Below are positions 7,486 through 16,131 of a stretch of 64,000 bases of DNA, in pieces. The stretch comes from Streptomyces sp. Y2F8-2 (GTDB lineage Bacteria; Actinomycetota; Actinomycetes; Streptomycetales; Streptomycetaceae). Below the pieces are notes generated by a model. The model worked only from the letters and a program-made list of their open reading frames with translations, did not search any database and had not been told where the DNA came from. Location: assembly GCF_014905555.1 (NCBI RefSeq), contig NZ_BNGS01000003.1, forward strand, positions 1 through 64,000, written 5' to 3'. The first letter of the stretch is position 1; each line of letters begins with the position of its first letter. The translations under genes and the position numbers were made by a program.

Positions 7486-8535
7486 ATGGCGGACGCCAAG
7501 GTCATTCCGTTCGACGACGACCGGTCCCGGGGGGCTGCCGTGCAGCGGCCGTCGCGGCGCCGAGGCGCCGGGAACAGCCGGCTGAAGGGGGAGCCCGCGG
7601 TGGTCCGCGAGGTTCAGCCCCTGCACGGCGAGGCCCTCCCGCAGGATGATGTTCCCGTGACACGCGAGGAAAGGCCGCCGGCCCGCTCCCGGGAAGGGGG
7701 CCTGGAGCGGCGTATCGCCGGAGGGCTGGCCTTTCTGCGCCGACGTCTGACGGGCGACTACGAGGTCGACGACTTCGGCTACGACGAGGAGCTGACCGAC
7801 CAGGTCCTGATGTCGCTGCTGCGGCCGGTGTACGAGAAGTACTTCCGGGTCGAGGTGAAGGGCATCGAGAACATCCCGGACAAGGGCGGGGCGCTGATCG
7901 TCGCCAACCACTCCGGGACGCTGCCGCTGGACGGCCTGATGATGCAGGTCGCCGTGCACGACAACCACCCGGCCGGGCGCCATCTGCGGCTGCTCGCGGC
8001 CGACTTGGTGTTCGTGCTGCCGGTGGTGAACGAACTGGCCCGCAAGGCCGGCCACACCCTGGCGTGCGCGGAGGACGCGGAACGGCTCCTCGAGCGCGGT
8101 GAGGTCGTCGGGGTGATGCCGGAGGGCTTCAAGGGGATCGGGAAGCCGTTCAGCGAGCGGTACAAGCTGCAGCGGTTCGGGCGTGGCGGCTTCGTCTCCA
8201 CGGCGCTGCGGGCCGGGGCGCCGATCATTCCGTGCTCGATCGTCGGCGCGGAGGAGATCTACCCGATGATCGGCAACGCGAAGACGCTGGCTCGGCTGCT
8301 GGGGTTCCCGTACTTCCCGCTCACCCCGACGTTTCCCTGGCTGGGGCCGTTGGGGGCGATTCCGCTGCCGACGAAGTGGACGATTCAGTTCGGGGAGCCG
8401 ATCGAGACGGACGGGTATCCGCCGGAGGCCGCGGAGGACCCGATGCTGATGTTCAACCTGACGGATCAGGTGCGGGAGCAGATTCAGCACACGTTGTACA
8501 AGCTGCTGGTGCAGCGGAGGTCCGTGTTCTTCTGA
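7486..8535 (+). CDS. Lysophospholipid acyltransferase family protein (PlsC-like)
   Basis: The 349-residue protein has a charged, low-complexity N-terminus of ~75 residues and then an LPLAT domain. The acyltransferase block I reads VANHSGTLPLDG, so His and Asp are six residues apart rather than four as in classical HX4D PlsC. Later blocks are EGFKGIGKPFSERYKLQRFG and GAPIIPCSIVGAEEIYP. It probably transfers acyl groups to a glycerolipid at the membrane. The C-terminus ends in basic residues. It is cotranscribed with the epimerase and ends at a bidirectional terminator facing rsbN. Confidence 0.85.
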   Translation: MADAKVIPFDDDRSRGAAVQRPSRRRGAGNSRLKGEPAVVREVQPLHGEALPQDDVPVTREERPPARSREGGLERRIAGGLAFLRRRLTGDYEVDDFGYDEELTDQVLMSLLRPVYEKYFRVEVKGIENIPDKGGALIVANHSGTLPLDGLMMQVAVHDNHPAGRHLRLLAADLVFVLPVVNELARKAGHTLACAEDAERLLERGEVVGVMPEGFKGIGKPFSERYKLQRFGRGGFVSTALRAGAPIIPCSIVGAEEIYPMIGNAKTLARLLGFPYFPLTPTFPWLGPLGAIPLPTKWTIQFGEPIETDGYPPEAAEDPMLMFNLTDQVREQIQHTLYKLLVQRRSVFF

Positions 8536-8561
8536 GCGGTGCGGAGTCCGCCGTACGACGA

Positions 8562-8594
8562 TGGGGGCGCCCCTTGGTGGAAGGGGCGCCCCCA
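8562..8594. terminator. Bidirectional terminator between plsC-like gene and rsbN
   Basis: A 14-bp perfect stem TGGGGGCGCCCCTT / AAGGGGCGCCCCCA with a GGTGG loop lies between the convergent genes. Confidence 0.85.
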
Positions 8595-8610
8595 TGCGGT
8601 TCCCGGTTCC

Positions 8611-9828
8611 CTACCTGTTCTCCTCGCCGTCGATGCCCAAGCCCGGTAGCAGGCCCGGAAGCAACGGCGGGAGCGTGACGTTCGGCCCCGAGGAGGGGGT
8701 CTTGCTCGTCGAGGGGGAACTGCTCGCGCTGTCCTTCGGGGGGTCCAGGAGACCGCCCGTGTTGCCTCCGAGCAGGCCGTCGCCGGTGCTGTTGGAGCTG
8801 GACGGCTGGGGGTTGCCGCTGCTGCTGTGGGTGCCGGGGGCGGAGCCGCCGCTGGTGCTGGGGGCCGGGGCGTCGGAGCCGGCGGAACCCGTGGAGCCCG
8901 GGGCGGAGCTGCGGTGCCGGCCGGGGCCGCCCTGGGACGGGGGCTGCGGCAGCAGCGACTGCAGCGGTGCGACATCCCGGTCTATGGCGTCGAAGACCGA
9001 CGACACCTCCTGACTGACGTCCCCGAGCTGGGCGGGCAGCCGCTCGCGCAGGGCGCCCCAGGCCTCGCGGTGGGACTCGGAGAAGGCGGAGAGGGTCTGG
9101 ATGGGCGCCAGTGAGCCGTTTCGCTCGTACGCCTCGTGCAGCAGGCGGTGGCCTTCGGCCGCGTCGTGCCGCATGCCGGACAGGGTGCGGCGGACCTCGG
9201 TGAGGGACTCGTGGTCGAGGTCGCCGGCGCGGCCGCGCTCCATCAGCCGACGGGCCTCGCTCAGCCGGGTCGAAGCCTGGTCGAGGTAGAGCTGCCCGCG
9301 GTCGTTGTCCCCGTCGGCCATGTCGAGTTTGACGTCCTCGATGCCGCGTTTGAGGCCGTAGAGGGAGTCGCCGGGCAGGGCGTCGGAACTCGCGGCGGCC
9401 ACTCCACCGAAGGAGGCCGCGGCCACCCCGACGCCGAGTCCGCCCGCGGCGAGACCCTTGGTGAGCCGTGTCCGCGGGCGCAACTTCCCCAGCGTGGTTG
9501 CACGATGGGCGCCCCGCCCGTGTCGTTGCTCCGGCACCGAAGGGACCGCCGCCTCGCCCGCCGGGGCCGTGCCGTCCCGGAACATGGCCTCCATCGCGGC
9601 CACCAGCCGCGCGCGCTGGACGACCTTGACCTCCGGGGCGAGCGTCGGCCTGGGCAGTTCGCCGAGACGGGTCGCGAGACCCAACAGGCGGGTCTCATCG
9701 GTCCGTTCCGCAGCAGCCGGGGCCGGTCCTTCGGGCTGCTCGGCCGCCGCGCCCCGGTCGTCGGACTGCTCCTCCAGGGCCTGGGCGAAGGCGTTCGCCC
9801 GCCGGTGTGCCGATACGTTCGCGATCAC
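8611..9828 (-). CDS. rsbN: RsbN, anti-sigma factor for BldN
   Basis: The 405-residue protein is encoded beside bldN. Its N-terminal ~120 residues form the cytoplasmic sigma-binding part (begins MIANVSAHRRANAFAQALEE), followed by one transmembrane segment (about residues 124-147). The extracytoplasmic domain resembles DUF5667 (DALPGDSLYGLKRGIEDVKL), with long helices and a Ser/Pro/Gly-rich tail. RsbN is known in Streptomyces as the membrane anti-sigma of BldN. The inner GTG 9828 is preferred to 9837 because GAGGAGG lies 8 bases before it. A BldN-type promoter lies upstream. Confidence 0.92.
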   Translation of the reverse strand: MIANVSAHRRANAFAQALEEQSDDRGAAAEQPEGPAPAAAERTDETRLLGLATRLGELPRPTLAPEVKVVQRARLVAAMEAMFRDGTAPAGEAAVPSVPEQRHGRGAHRATTLGKLRPRTRLTKGLAAGGLGVGVAAASFGGVAAASSDALPGDSLYGLKRGIEDVKLDMADGDNDRGQLYLDQASTRLSEARRLMERGRAGDLDHESLTEVRRTLSGMRHDAAEGHRLLHEAYERNGSLAPIQTLSAFSESHREAWGALRERLPAQLGDVSQEVSSVFDAIDRDVAPLQSLLPQPPSQGGPGRHRSSAPGSTGSAGSDAPAPSTSGGSAPGTHSSSGNPQPSSSNSTGDGLLGGNTGGLLDPPKDSASSSPSTSKTPSSGPNVTLPPLLPGLLPGLGIDGEENR

Positions 9829-9958
9829 TGGCGGCACCTCCTCTCGTCATGACGGTCGACTCCCCAGGGGGTCCTGAGGGTTGCACGCGCTGACCTCATC
9901 CACACGATCGAGTGATCAAAGAGGGTCAGGGTGTGACCACAGGGAGCCTGTATCCCGC

Positions 9959-9987
9959 ACAACGAGCGGCTCGGCACTTGGGTTACG
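9959..9987 (-). promoter_or_regulatory. Sigma-BldN-type promoter of rsbN
   Basis: On the minus strand, CGTAAC (9982-9987) and CGTTGT (9959-9964) are separated by 17 bp. This matches the published sigma-BldN consensus (CGTAAC, ~16-17 bp, CGTTGA) at all but one base. It lies about 130 bp upstream of the rsbN start. It would make BldN activate its own antagonist. Confidence 0.8.
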
Positions 9988-10092
9988 GACGGCGGATGAT
10001 CGGATCGCGAACACAACGGGCTTGTACGGATGGTGAGTTGATGGTCGCGCTGTGTGTTCAATCGGTGGGTGGGCGAGGATGGGCCGAGGGTT

Positions 10093-10866
10093 TCAGCGGG
10101 CGTCTTCGGGGAGGAGTCGGGCCAGGGTGCGGACGGCCCGGTACTGAAGGGTCTTGATCGCGCCCTCGTTCTTGCCCATCACGCGGGCGGTCTCGGCGAC
10201 GGACAGGCCCTGGAGGAAGCGGAGCGTGACGCACTCCTGCTGCTGGGGATTGAGTCGCCGCACGGCTTCGAGGAGGGCGGCGTTGGAGAGCGACTCCAGC
10301 ACGGAGTCCTCCGGAGAGCGCTCGACCTCGTTGGCGTCGAGCATCTCGCCGGTCGTCACCTCCAGCCGGAAGCGGCTGGACTTGAAGTGGTCGGCGACCA
10401 GGTTGCGTGCGATGGTGACGAGCCAGGCGCCGAAGTCGCGGCCCTGCCAGGTGAAGGTGCCGATGCGGCGCAGGGCGCGCAGAAAGGTCTCGCTGGTGAG
10501 GTCCTCGGCGGTGGCCCTGCCTCCGACGCGGTAGTAGATGTAGCGGTAGACGGTGTCGCTGTACTGGTCGTACAGGCGCCCGAAGGCGTCGGCCTCGCCG
10601 GCCTGGGCGCGCTCCACGAGGTCCATCATGCGGGCGCTGTCGCTGTCCGCGGCCGGGCGGCGTGCGGTGGCGGCGGCCGCGCCCGAGCGGCCGCGCCTGC
10701 CGACCGCGGCGCTGCCTTCCGCCAGCGCGTAGCACGGGCCGACGGGGGCGGCGGTGGCGAAGGCGGGGGCGGCGTACGCGGTGGGGACGAAGCCGCGCAA
10801 CAGCTCGTGGACCGTCGCGCGGAGCGTAGCCAGGCCCGAGGCGTCAACCCCGACGTGTGGGTACAC
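10093..10866 (-). CDS. bldN: ECF RNA polymerase sigma factor BldN (with N-terminal pro-extension)
   Basis: The 257-residue protein has an ~80-residue Ala-rich N-terminal extension before sigma region 2 (DLVERAQAGEADAFGRLYDQ). Region 2.3/2.4 is TSETFLRALRRIGTFTWQGR. Region 4 has LNPQQQECVTLRFLQGLSVAETARVMGKNEGAIKTLQYRAVR, a typical ECF HTH. The extension is the hallmark of BldN, which is made as a pro-sigma and controls aerial mycelium genes (chaplins, rodlins). GTG 10866 is preceded by GGGAG. rsbN follows 264 bp downstream on the same strand. Confidence 0.95.
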   Translation of the reverse strand: MYPHVGVDASGLATLRATVHELLRGFVPTAYAAPAFATAAPVGPCYALAEGSAAVGRRGRSGAAAATARRPAADSDSARMMDLVERAQAGEADAFGRLYDQYSDTVYRYIYYRVGGRATAEDLTSETFLRALRRIGTFTWQGRDFGAWLVTIARNLVADHFKSSRFRLEVTTGEMLDANEVERSPEDSVLESLSNAALLEAVRRLNPQQQECVTLRFLQGLSVAETARVMGKNEGAIKTLQYRAVRTLARLLPEDAR

Positions 10867-11051
10867 GGGACTCCCAGTGGCAGAGCTTCCATCACGTGCA
10901 GTGCGGGACCGTTCACCCGTCGTAGCGACGGAGGGGTACCGGTTTGCGTCTGAGGAGAATAACGCTTAGTACAGGCAGCGCTACACCCAGTTGCTCAAAT
11001 CATCGATTACGTCGCTTCTGTAACCGATTGACGCCTGCTCAAGTGCCGCAT

Positions 11052-11067
11052 AGTGACCGTTTGGTGA
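11052..11067. promoter_or_regulatory. Possible BldD-like box upstream of bldN
   Basis: AGTGACCGTTTGGTGA has TGAC and GTGA half sites separated by 6 bp, loosely like BldD boxes. It lies ~185 bp upstream of bldN. BldD repression of bldN is established in S. coelicolor. The match here is only suggestive. Confidence 0.3.
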
Positions 11068-11208
11068 TCGGGTGAGTTCGGCTTCCGTCTGAGTGCGGGG
11101 CGTGTTGTGGCCGGGTGCGGGGTGGGAGGAGTGCCGGGCCGGGGGGCGGGGTAGAAACGCCCGAATGCACCCACCCGCCACAAGTCGCCGCCGACCACGG
11201 CACTTTGC

Positions 11209-11260
11209 TCGCCCCCGCCGCCCCTACCCGTCCCATCCCGGGGGCTGCCGCCCCCGGACC
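11209..11260. repeat. Dispersed intergenic element, copy 2
   Basis: TCGCCCCCGCCGCCCCTACC followed by CGTCCCATCC and a GGGGGCTGCCGCCCCC hairpin. The first 21 bases and the C-rich tail match the intergenic copies starting at 4083 and 18838. Confidence 0.75.
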
Positions 11261-11505
11261 CCGCCAAGGCGAGCTCGAGGCGGGCGCGGAACTGGGATCC
11301 GGGAACGCTCCGTGCACGGTGCGTACAGGGAGCCCGCGCTGGGCCGGGGGCGGGGGAGGGTCCGCCCGGGGGCTGGGCGGCTAGCCCTGCGACGGCGTAC
11401 GAGCGGTGGAGGACGCACGCCGAGCCGTCCTGCGTTCGAGGACGAGGCGGGTCACCGCATCGGGGGCCGGGGAGGGTTCTCTCGGGCGGGTCTGGGGACG
11501 GTCCC

Positions 11506-11541
11506 AGGCAGAGGCAGAGGCAGAGGCAGAGGCAGAGGCAG
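11506..11541 (+). repeat. Hexanucleotide tandem repeat (AGGCAG)6
   Basis: Six exact consecutive copies of AGGCAG lie in the gap upstream of bldN. They are outside any credible gene. Confidence 0.9.
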
Positions 11542-11634
11542 GGTGCGGAGCCTCCGGCTGGGGGCCTGGGACTGAGGGTCCTGGGGCCTGGGGCCGAGGC
11601 CGGGGACATGCTCCCCGGTGCGGCTCGGGCTGAG

Positions 11635-11963
11635 GGTGACGCCTGCGATGCGGCCAAAACCGAGGCTGCCGCCGCCTGTGATGAGGCTCCTGACCGAGGC
11701 TGACGCCTGTGACGCGGCTCCGGGCCGGGGTTGACGCTGCGATGCGGCTCCGGGTCTACGTTGAGGCCTGTAACGCGACCCCTCTCCGAGGCCGGCGCCT
11801 GTGACGCGGCCCCGGACCAAGGCTGACGCTGCGATGCGGCTCCGGGCCAACGCTGACGCCGAGCGGCCCCTGTCCGAGCTGACGCAGCGACGCGACGTGG
11901 GCCGACGCTGGCGCAGCGACGCGACGTGGGCCGACGCTGGCGCAGCGACGCGACGTGGCCCGG
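11635..11963 (+). repeat. Degenerate ~30-bp minisatellite
   Basis: About eleven diverged units of 29-34 bp run in tandem. The typical unit starts GCTGACGCCTGTGACGCGGC and continues TCCGGGCCGAG. The last three units (GCTGACGCAGCGACGCGACG, then TGGGCCGAC) are nearly identical and 29 bp long, suggesting recent expansion at that end. Confidence 0.8.
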
Positions 11964-11996
11964 GGCGAGGCACCCCGGTCGGAAGGGGCGCGGAGT

Positions 11997-12908
11997 TCAG
12001 CGGCGGCGGCGGTGGAGGGCGATTGCGGCTGCCGTGCCTCCGGCCACCGCGCCCACCCCGGCCGCTGCCGGCAGGCCGACCTTCGCGGCCTTGCGGGCCG
12101 TGCGGTAGTCGCGCAGGCGCCAGTCGCAGGCGCGGGCGTGTTTGCGGAGCTTGGCGTCCGGGTTGATCGCGTAGGGGTGGCCCACCAGCGACAGCATCGG
12201 GATGTCGTTGTGCGAGTCGCTGTAGGCCGCGCAGCGCGAGAGGTCCAGCCCCTCTGCGACCGCCAACGCGCGGACCGCCTCCGCCTTCGCCGGGCCGTGG
12301 AGGGGTTCGCCCACCAGGCGGCCGGTGTAGACGCCGTCGACGGACTCCGCCACCGTGCCCAGGGCGCCGGTGAGGCCCAGCCTGCGTGCGATCACCGTGG
12401 CGATCTCCACCGGAGCGGCCGTCACCAGCCACACCTTCTGGCCCGCGTCCAGGTGCGCCTGCGCCAGTGCCCGCGTACCCGGCCAGATCCGCTCGGCCAT
12501 GTACTCGTCGTAGATCTCCTCGCCGATCGACATCAGCTCGGAGACCCGGTGGCCCTTCACGATCGACAGCGCGGAGTCCCGCGCGTCCTGCATGTGCTCG
12601 GGATCCTCCACCCCGGCCAGCCGGAACCACGCCTGCTGCCAGGCGAACTTCGCCAGATCGCGGGTCTCGAAGAACTTCCGCTTGTACAGGCCCCGGCCGA
12701 AGTGGAACAGCGCGGCGCCCTGCATCACCGTGTTGTCCAGGTCGAAGAACGCCGCCGCCTTGTCGTCGCCGTGCACCGGGAACTGCTGTTCCTGGTCGGA
12801 GACGTCCTGCGAGGTCTTGCGCGCTGCCTCCGCCGAGGCCTCGCCTGCCAACACGCTCCGCGCCGTGGCGGAGCGCCTACGGGGAGTGAGCCATCCGAGA
12901 GCGGCCAT
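11997..12908 (-). CDS. HAD-IB family hydrolase (SerB-like)
   Basis: The 303-residue protein has the HAD motif [20 protein letters not shown] near residue 54. Motif II is [20 protein letters not shown], and motif IV contains [17 protein letters not shown] with the catalytic acidic residues. The cap and motif order match the HAD-IB group that includes phosphoserine phosphatase-like enzymes and some acyltransferase partners. The N-terminal ~45 residues are basic and unstructured. A C-terminal hydrophobic Gly/Ala stretch ([18 protein letters not shown]) ending HRRRR could be a membrane anchor. The lone gene is divergent from the glutaredoxin-like gene. Confidence 0.87.
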   Translation of the reverse strand: MAALGWLTPRRRSATARSVLAGEASAEAARKTSQDVSDQEQQFPVHGDDKAAAFFDLDNTVMQGAALFHFGRGLYKRKFFETRDLAKFAWQQAWFRLAGVEDPEHMQDARDSALSIVKGHRVSELMSIGEEIYDEYMAERIWPGTRALAQAHLDAGQKVWLVTAAPVEIATVIARRLGLTGALGTVAESVDGVYTGRLVGEPLHGPAKAEAVRALAVAEGLDLSRCAAYSDSHNDIPMLSLVGHPYAINPDAKLRKHARACDWRLRDYRTARKAAKVGLPAAAGVGAVAGGTAAAIALHRRRR

Positions 12909-13100
12909 GACGCGAGCATAGCCACTCTGTTCGGTGGTTCCGGACTCGAGAAGTTTGGAGGCTGTGAACTCTCCACGACGGAGTGGTCAAAGCTCTCCCA
13001 AGGAGTCATCCCCTTGGCGTGGCACGGGGGGTGGGCGAGGGCCCGACCCGGTAATGAGCGCGGGCTGCCGCCGCCTTCGGCCGGAGTGAGAATGGCCGAC

Positions 13101-13382
13101 ATGAGTCCTGTCTTTCGGCGTAACAGCAGCGGCCAGAACCCCACCGAGCGGCTCGTCACCCTCATCCGCAAGCCCGGGTGTCATCTCTGCGACGACGCGC
13201 AGGTCGTCATCGAGAAGGTGTGCGGCGAGCTCGGCGTGCCCTGGGAGCAGAAGGACATCACGCAGGACCAGCGGCTCCACGACGAGTACTGGGAGCAGAT
13301 CCCCGTAGTCCTCGTCGACGGCGCCCAGCACACCTTCTGGCGTGTCGACGAGCAGCGGCTGCGCAGGGCGCTGACCGAGTAG
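13101..13382 (+). CDS. Glutaredoxin family protein
   Basis: The ~93-residue protein has a thioredoxin-like fold with a CxxC active site (RKPGCHLCDDAQVVIEKV). The cis-proline loop is in QIPVVLVDG, then HTFWRVDEQRLRRAL at the end. This is the short DUF836/glutaredoxin-like type. ATG 13101 gives ~10 bases to GGAGTGAG. ATG 13092 is also in frame but too close to that RBS. It lies next to the redox repressor gene rex, and this arrangement is typical of Streptomyces. Its substrate is unknown. Confidence 0.86.
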   Translation: MSPVFRRNSSGQNPTERLVTLIRKPGCHLCDDAQVVIEKVCGELGVPWEQKDITQDQRLHDEYWEQIPVVLVDGAQHTFWRVDEQRLRRALTE

Positions 13383-13524
13383 TCCAAAGAGGTCCGCAAA
13401 GTCGCCTAGGATCGAGGGCGACTGGTCTTGGGGGCGGGGATCGTTGAGGAGAGTGTGCGGTGAAGCCCCCAGGAGTACCACGCGTGACCCCGGTCACGTT
13501 GGCCGGGCAAATCGGACACCATCT

Positions 13525-13542
13525 TTGTGCACGCGTTCACAA
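13525..13542. promoter_or_regulatory. Rex operator (ROP)
   Basis: TTGTGCACGCGTTCACAA matches the Rex operator consensus TTGTGAAN4TTCACAA at all but one defined position. It lies 77 bp upstream of the rex start. Rex autoregulates and releases DNA when NADH rises, so rex-hemACD should be induced at low oxygen. Confidence 0.92.
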
Positions 13543-13618
13543 AGACATAGCCTGCATTCGACGGGGCGGTCTGGGGACGTGTGACCGCCCGCAGCCCCGC
13601 TCTACCCGCAGGAGCACC

Positions 13619-14392
13619 GTGGCAACTGGCCGAACTCACCGACCGGCGACCCGTAGCCGAGGGATTCCCGAGGCCACCGTCGCCAGGCTTCCGCTGTACC
13701 TCCGAGCCCTGACCGCGCTGTCGGAGCGCTCGGTACCCACGGTCTCCTCCGAGGAGCTGGCCGCCGCCGCGGGCGTGAACTCCGCGAAGCTGCGCAAGGA
13801 CTTCTCCTACCTCGGCTCCTACGGCACCCGGGGCGTGGGTTACGACGTCGAGTATCTCGTCTACCAGATCTCCCGCGAACTGGGCCTGACCCAGGACTGG
13901 CCGGTTGTGATCGTCGGTATCGGTAACCTCGGCGCGGCGCTGGCCAACTACGGCGGGTTCGCCTCCCGCGGCTTCCGGGTCGCGGCCCTCATCGACGCCG
14001 ACCCGGCCCTCACGGGCAAGGCGGTCGCCGGCATCCCGGTCCAGCACACGGACGATCTGGAAAAGATCATCAAGGACAACGGCGTCTCGATCGGCGTGAT
14101 CGCGACCCCCGCGGGCGCCGCCCAGCAGGTCTGCGACCGGCTCGTGGGCGCGGGCGTGACCTCGATCCTGAACTTCGCGCCGACCGTGCTGACCGTTCCG
14201 GACGGTGTCGACGTCCGCAAGGTCGACCTCTCCATCGAGCTGCAGATCCTCGCCTTCCACGAGCAGCGCAAGGCCGGCGAGGAGGCCATCGCCGATGCGC
14301 TGCCCGACGGCCTGCCGGCGGCCGCCGCCACGACCACGGAGTCCGCCGACAAGGGACCCGACGGGGACGTCCCCGCCGTGATGCCGGCATGA
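13619..14392 (+). CDS. rex: Redox-sensing transcriptional repressor Rex
   Basis: The 257-residue protein has an N-terminal winged helix (IPEATVARLPLYLRAL, then SEELAAAAGVNSAKLRKDFS). The Rossmann domain has VVIVGIGNLGAALANYGGF for NAD(H) binding, and the domain-swapped C-terminal helix contains SIELQILAFHEQRKAG. GTG 13619 has AGGAG 4-5 bases upstream and gives the family length. The stop overlaps hemA by ATGA, so the redox sensor is translationally coupled to heme synthesis. The frame is open upstream to 13460, but that part spans the operator and is not coding. Confidence 0.95.
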   Translation: MATGRTHRPATRSRGIPEATVARLPLYLRALTALSERSVPTVSSEELAAAAGVNSAKLRKDFSYLGSYGTRGVGYDVEYLVYQISRELGLTQDWPVVIVGIGNLGAALANYGGFASRGFRVAALIDADPALTGKAVAGIPVQHTDDLEKIIKDNGVSIGVIATPAGAAQQVCDRLVGAGVTSILNFAPTVLTVPDGVDVRKVDLSIELQILAFHEQRKAGEEAIADALPDGLPAAAATTTESADKGPDGDVPAVMPA

Positions 14393-16131
14393 GTCTCCTC
14401 GTCGTCGGGCTGAGCCACCGCAGCGCACCGGTCAGCGTCCTGGAGCGGGCCGCGCTGACCGCGGACGCCCAGGTCAAGCTGGTCCATGACACGGTCGCCG
14501 CCGAGCCGGCCACCGAGGCCGCGGTGCTCGCCACCTGCAACCGCATCGAGCTGTACGCGGACGTCGACAAGTTCCACGCCGGTGTCGCCGAGCTGTCCAC
14601 CCTGCTCGCCCAGCACAGCGGGGTCGGCCTCGACGAGCTGACCCCCTACCTCTACGTCCACTACGAGGACCGGGCCGTCCACCACCTGTTCTCGGTGGCC
14701 TGCGGGCTGGACTCCATGGTCGTCGGCGAGGGGCAGATCCTCGGACAGATCAAGGACTCCCTGGCCACCGCGCAGGAGCAGCACACCGCCGGACGCCTGC
14801 TGAACGACCTGTTCCAGCAGTCCCTCAGGGTCGGCAAGCGCGCCCACTCCGAGACGGGCATCGACCGTGCCGGGCAGTCCCTGGTCACCTTCGGCCTGGA
14901 GCAGTTGTCGGCCGGTGCGCCGGTGGAGACATGGGCCAAGGGCAAGCGCGCCCTGGTGATCGGAGCCGGCTCCATGTCGTCGCTGGCCGCCGCGACGCTC
15001 GCGCGCGCCGGCGTCGCCGAGGTCGTGATCGCCAACCGCACGCTGGAGCGCGCCGAGCGCCTGGCGCAGATCCTCACCGAAGGGGACGACACGGACGTAC
15101 TGGCGCGTGCGGTGCCGATGGAAGCGGTCCCGGACGAGCTGACACGTGCTGACGTCGTGGTGTCCTGTACGGGCGCGACCGGTCTCGTCCTGACCGCCGA
15201 GTCGGTCGCCGCGGCCCTCGAGGGCAGGGTGGAAGGACCGGTCGCCCCGGACGCCGGAGCCGCGCGTGTCACCGACCCGGCGCCGATACGCGGCGGCCTG
15301 CCGCCCACCAGTCTCGGCACCGAGGAGGGCTGCCCGCTGGACCTCTCGGCCGTGCAGGGCACCGCCCACTTCTCGGTGCTCGGCGAGGCCGCCGTCGCCG
15401 GGATGCCGGCCGCCGAGCTGGAGCAGCACGCCGCCTGGGTCGACAAGGGCGCCGAGGAGCCGCGCAGCGGTCGTACGGCCGTCGCGGCGGACCCGGAGAC
15501 CGAGGCAGAGCTGATCAGCGCGCTCGCCGCGACCGTCGCCACGATCGGCCGGATCCCGGAGCGCCGCCGTCCGGAGCCCGTCCTCGAGGCTCCCCGCCCC
15601 GCGCCCGTGCTGTCGCTGCTGGACCTCGCGATGCCACGCGACATCGACGCGGCCGTGCACCGGCTGCTCGGGGTGCGGCTCGTCGACATCGAGTCGCTCG
15701 CCGAGGCCTCCGCCGACGCGCCGATGGCCGCCGACGTCGACCAGGTCCGGCGTATCGTCTCCGACGAGGTCGCCGCGTTCGGCGCCGCCCAGCGCGCGGC
15801 GCACATCACGCCCACCGTGGTCGCGCTGCGCTCGATGGCAGCGGAGGTGGTGGCCGGCGAGATCGCCCGTCTGGAGGGGCGGCTGCCCGGCCTCGACGAC
15901 AAGCACCGCGCCGAGATCACGCAGACCGTGCGGCGCGTCGTCGACAAGCTGCTGCACGCGCCGACCGTACGGGTCAAGCAACTCGCGGCCGAGCCCGGCG
16001 GCGCCGGCTACGCGGACGCGCTGCGCACCCTGTTCGACCTGGATCCCGAGACGGTCGCCTCCGTCTCCCGGGCCGACGACACCAAGAGCACCGAGAACAC
16101 CGAGAACGCCAAGAACCGAGGGCGAGCATGA
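14389..16131 (+). CDS. hemA: Glutamyl-tRNA reductase
   Basis: This enzyme reduces glutamyl-tRNA(Glu) to glutamate-1-semialdehyde, the first committed step of C5 heme synthesis. The 580-residue protein has the catalytic Cys50 in LATCNRIELY and the GLDSMVVGEGQILGQIK substrate region. The NADPH-binding VIGAGSMSSLAAATLARAG is near residue 188, and the C-terminal dimerisation helices end near residue 555. It is longer than the usual 420-450. The extra residues lie in a linker around 275-395, rich in Ala/Glu/Pro, as in other actinobacteria. Both ends overlap neighbours by ATGA. Confidence 0.95.
   Translation: MSLLVVGLSHRSAPVSVLERAALTADAQVKLVHDTVAAEPATEAAVLATCNRIELYADVDKFHAGVAELSTLLAQHSGVGLDELTPYLYVHYEDRAVHHLFSVACGLDSMVVGEGQILGQIKDSLATAQEQHTAGRLLNDLFQQSLRVGKRAHSETGIDRAGQSLVTFGLEQLSAGAPVETWAKGKRALVIGAGSMSSLAAATLARAGVAEVVIANRTLERAERLAQILTEGDDTDVLARAVPMEAVPDELTRADVVVSCTGATGLVLTAESVAAALEGRVEGPVAPDAGAARVTDPAPIRGGLPPTSLGTEEGCPLDLSAVQGTAHFSVLGEAAVAGMPAAELEQHAAWVDKGAEEPRSGRTAVAADPETEAELISALAATVATIGRIPERRRPEPVLEAPRPAPVLSLLDLAMPRDIDAAVHRLLGVRLVDIESLAEASADAPMAADVDQVRRIVSDEVAAFGAAQRAAHITPTVVALRSMAAEVVAGEIARLEGRLPGLDDKHRAEITQTVRRVVDKLLHAPTVRVKQLAAEPGGAGYADALRTLFDLDPETVASVSRADDTKSTENTENAKNRGRA

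Larger units (their letters stand above)
10867..11996. other. 1.1-kb upstream region of bldN with several repeat types
   Basis: No gene is supported between the HAD-IB gene and bldN, both on the minus strand. The part next to bldN (10867-11100) is lower in GC and presumably holds a long regulatory promoter region. Further out are a dispersed element (11209-11260), an AGGCAG run (11506-11541) and a ~30-bp degenerate minisatellite (11635-11963). Open frames across it are compositional. Confidence 0.7.

Noticed and set aside
11452..12630. 392-codon minus-strand frame across the minisatellite and the HAD-IB gene
   Set aside because: It runs out of frame with the HAD-IB gene, whose motifs are intact in the 11997-12908 frame, and is compositional in the minisatellite.
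12920..13000. Second Rex operator (TGTGAAC near 12963) in the HAD-IB/glutaredoxin gap
   Set aside because: Only one half site fits. No inverted TTCACA partner lies at the right spacing.
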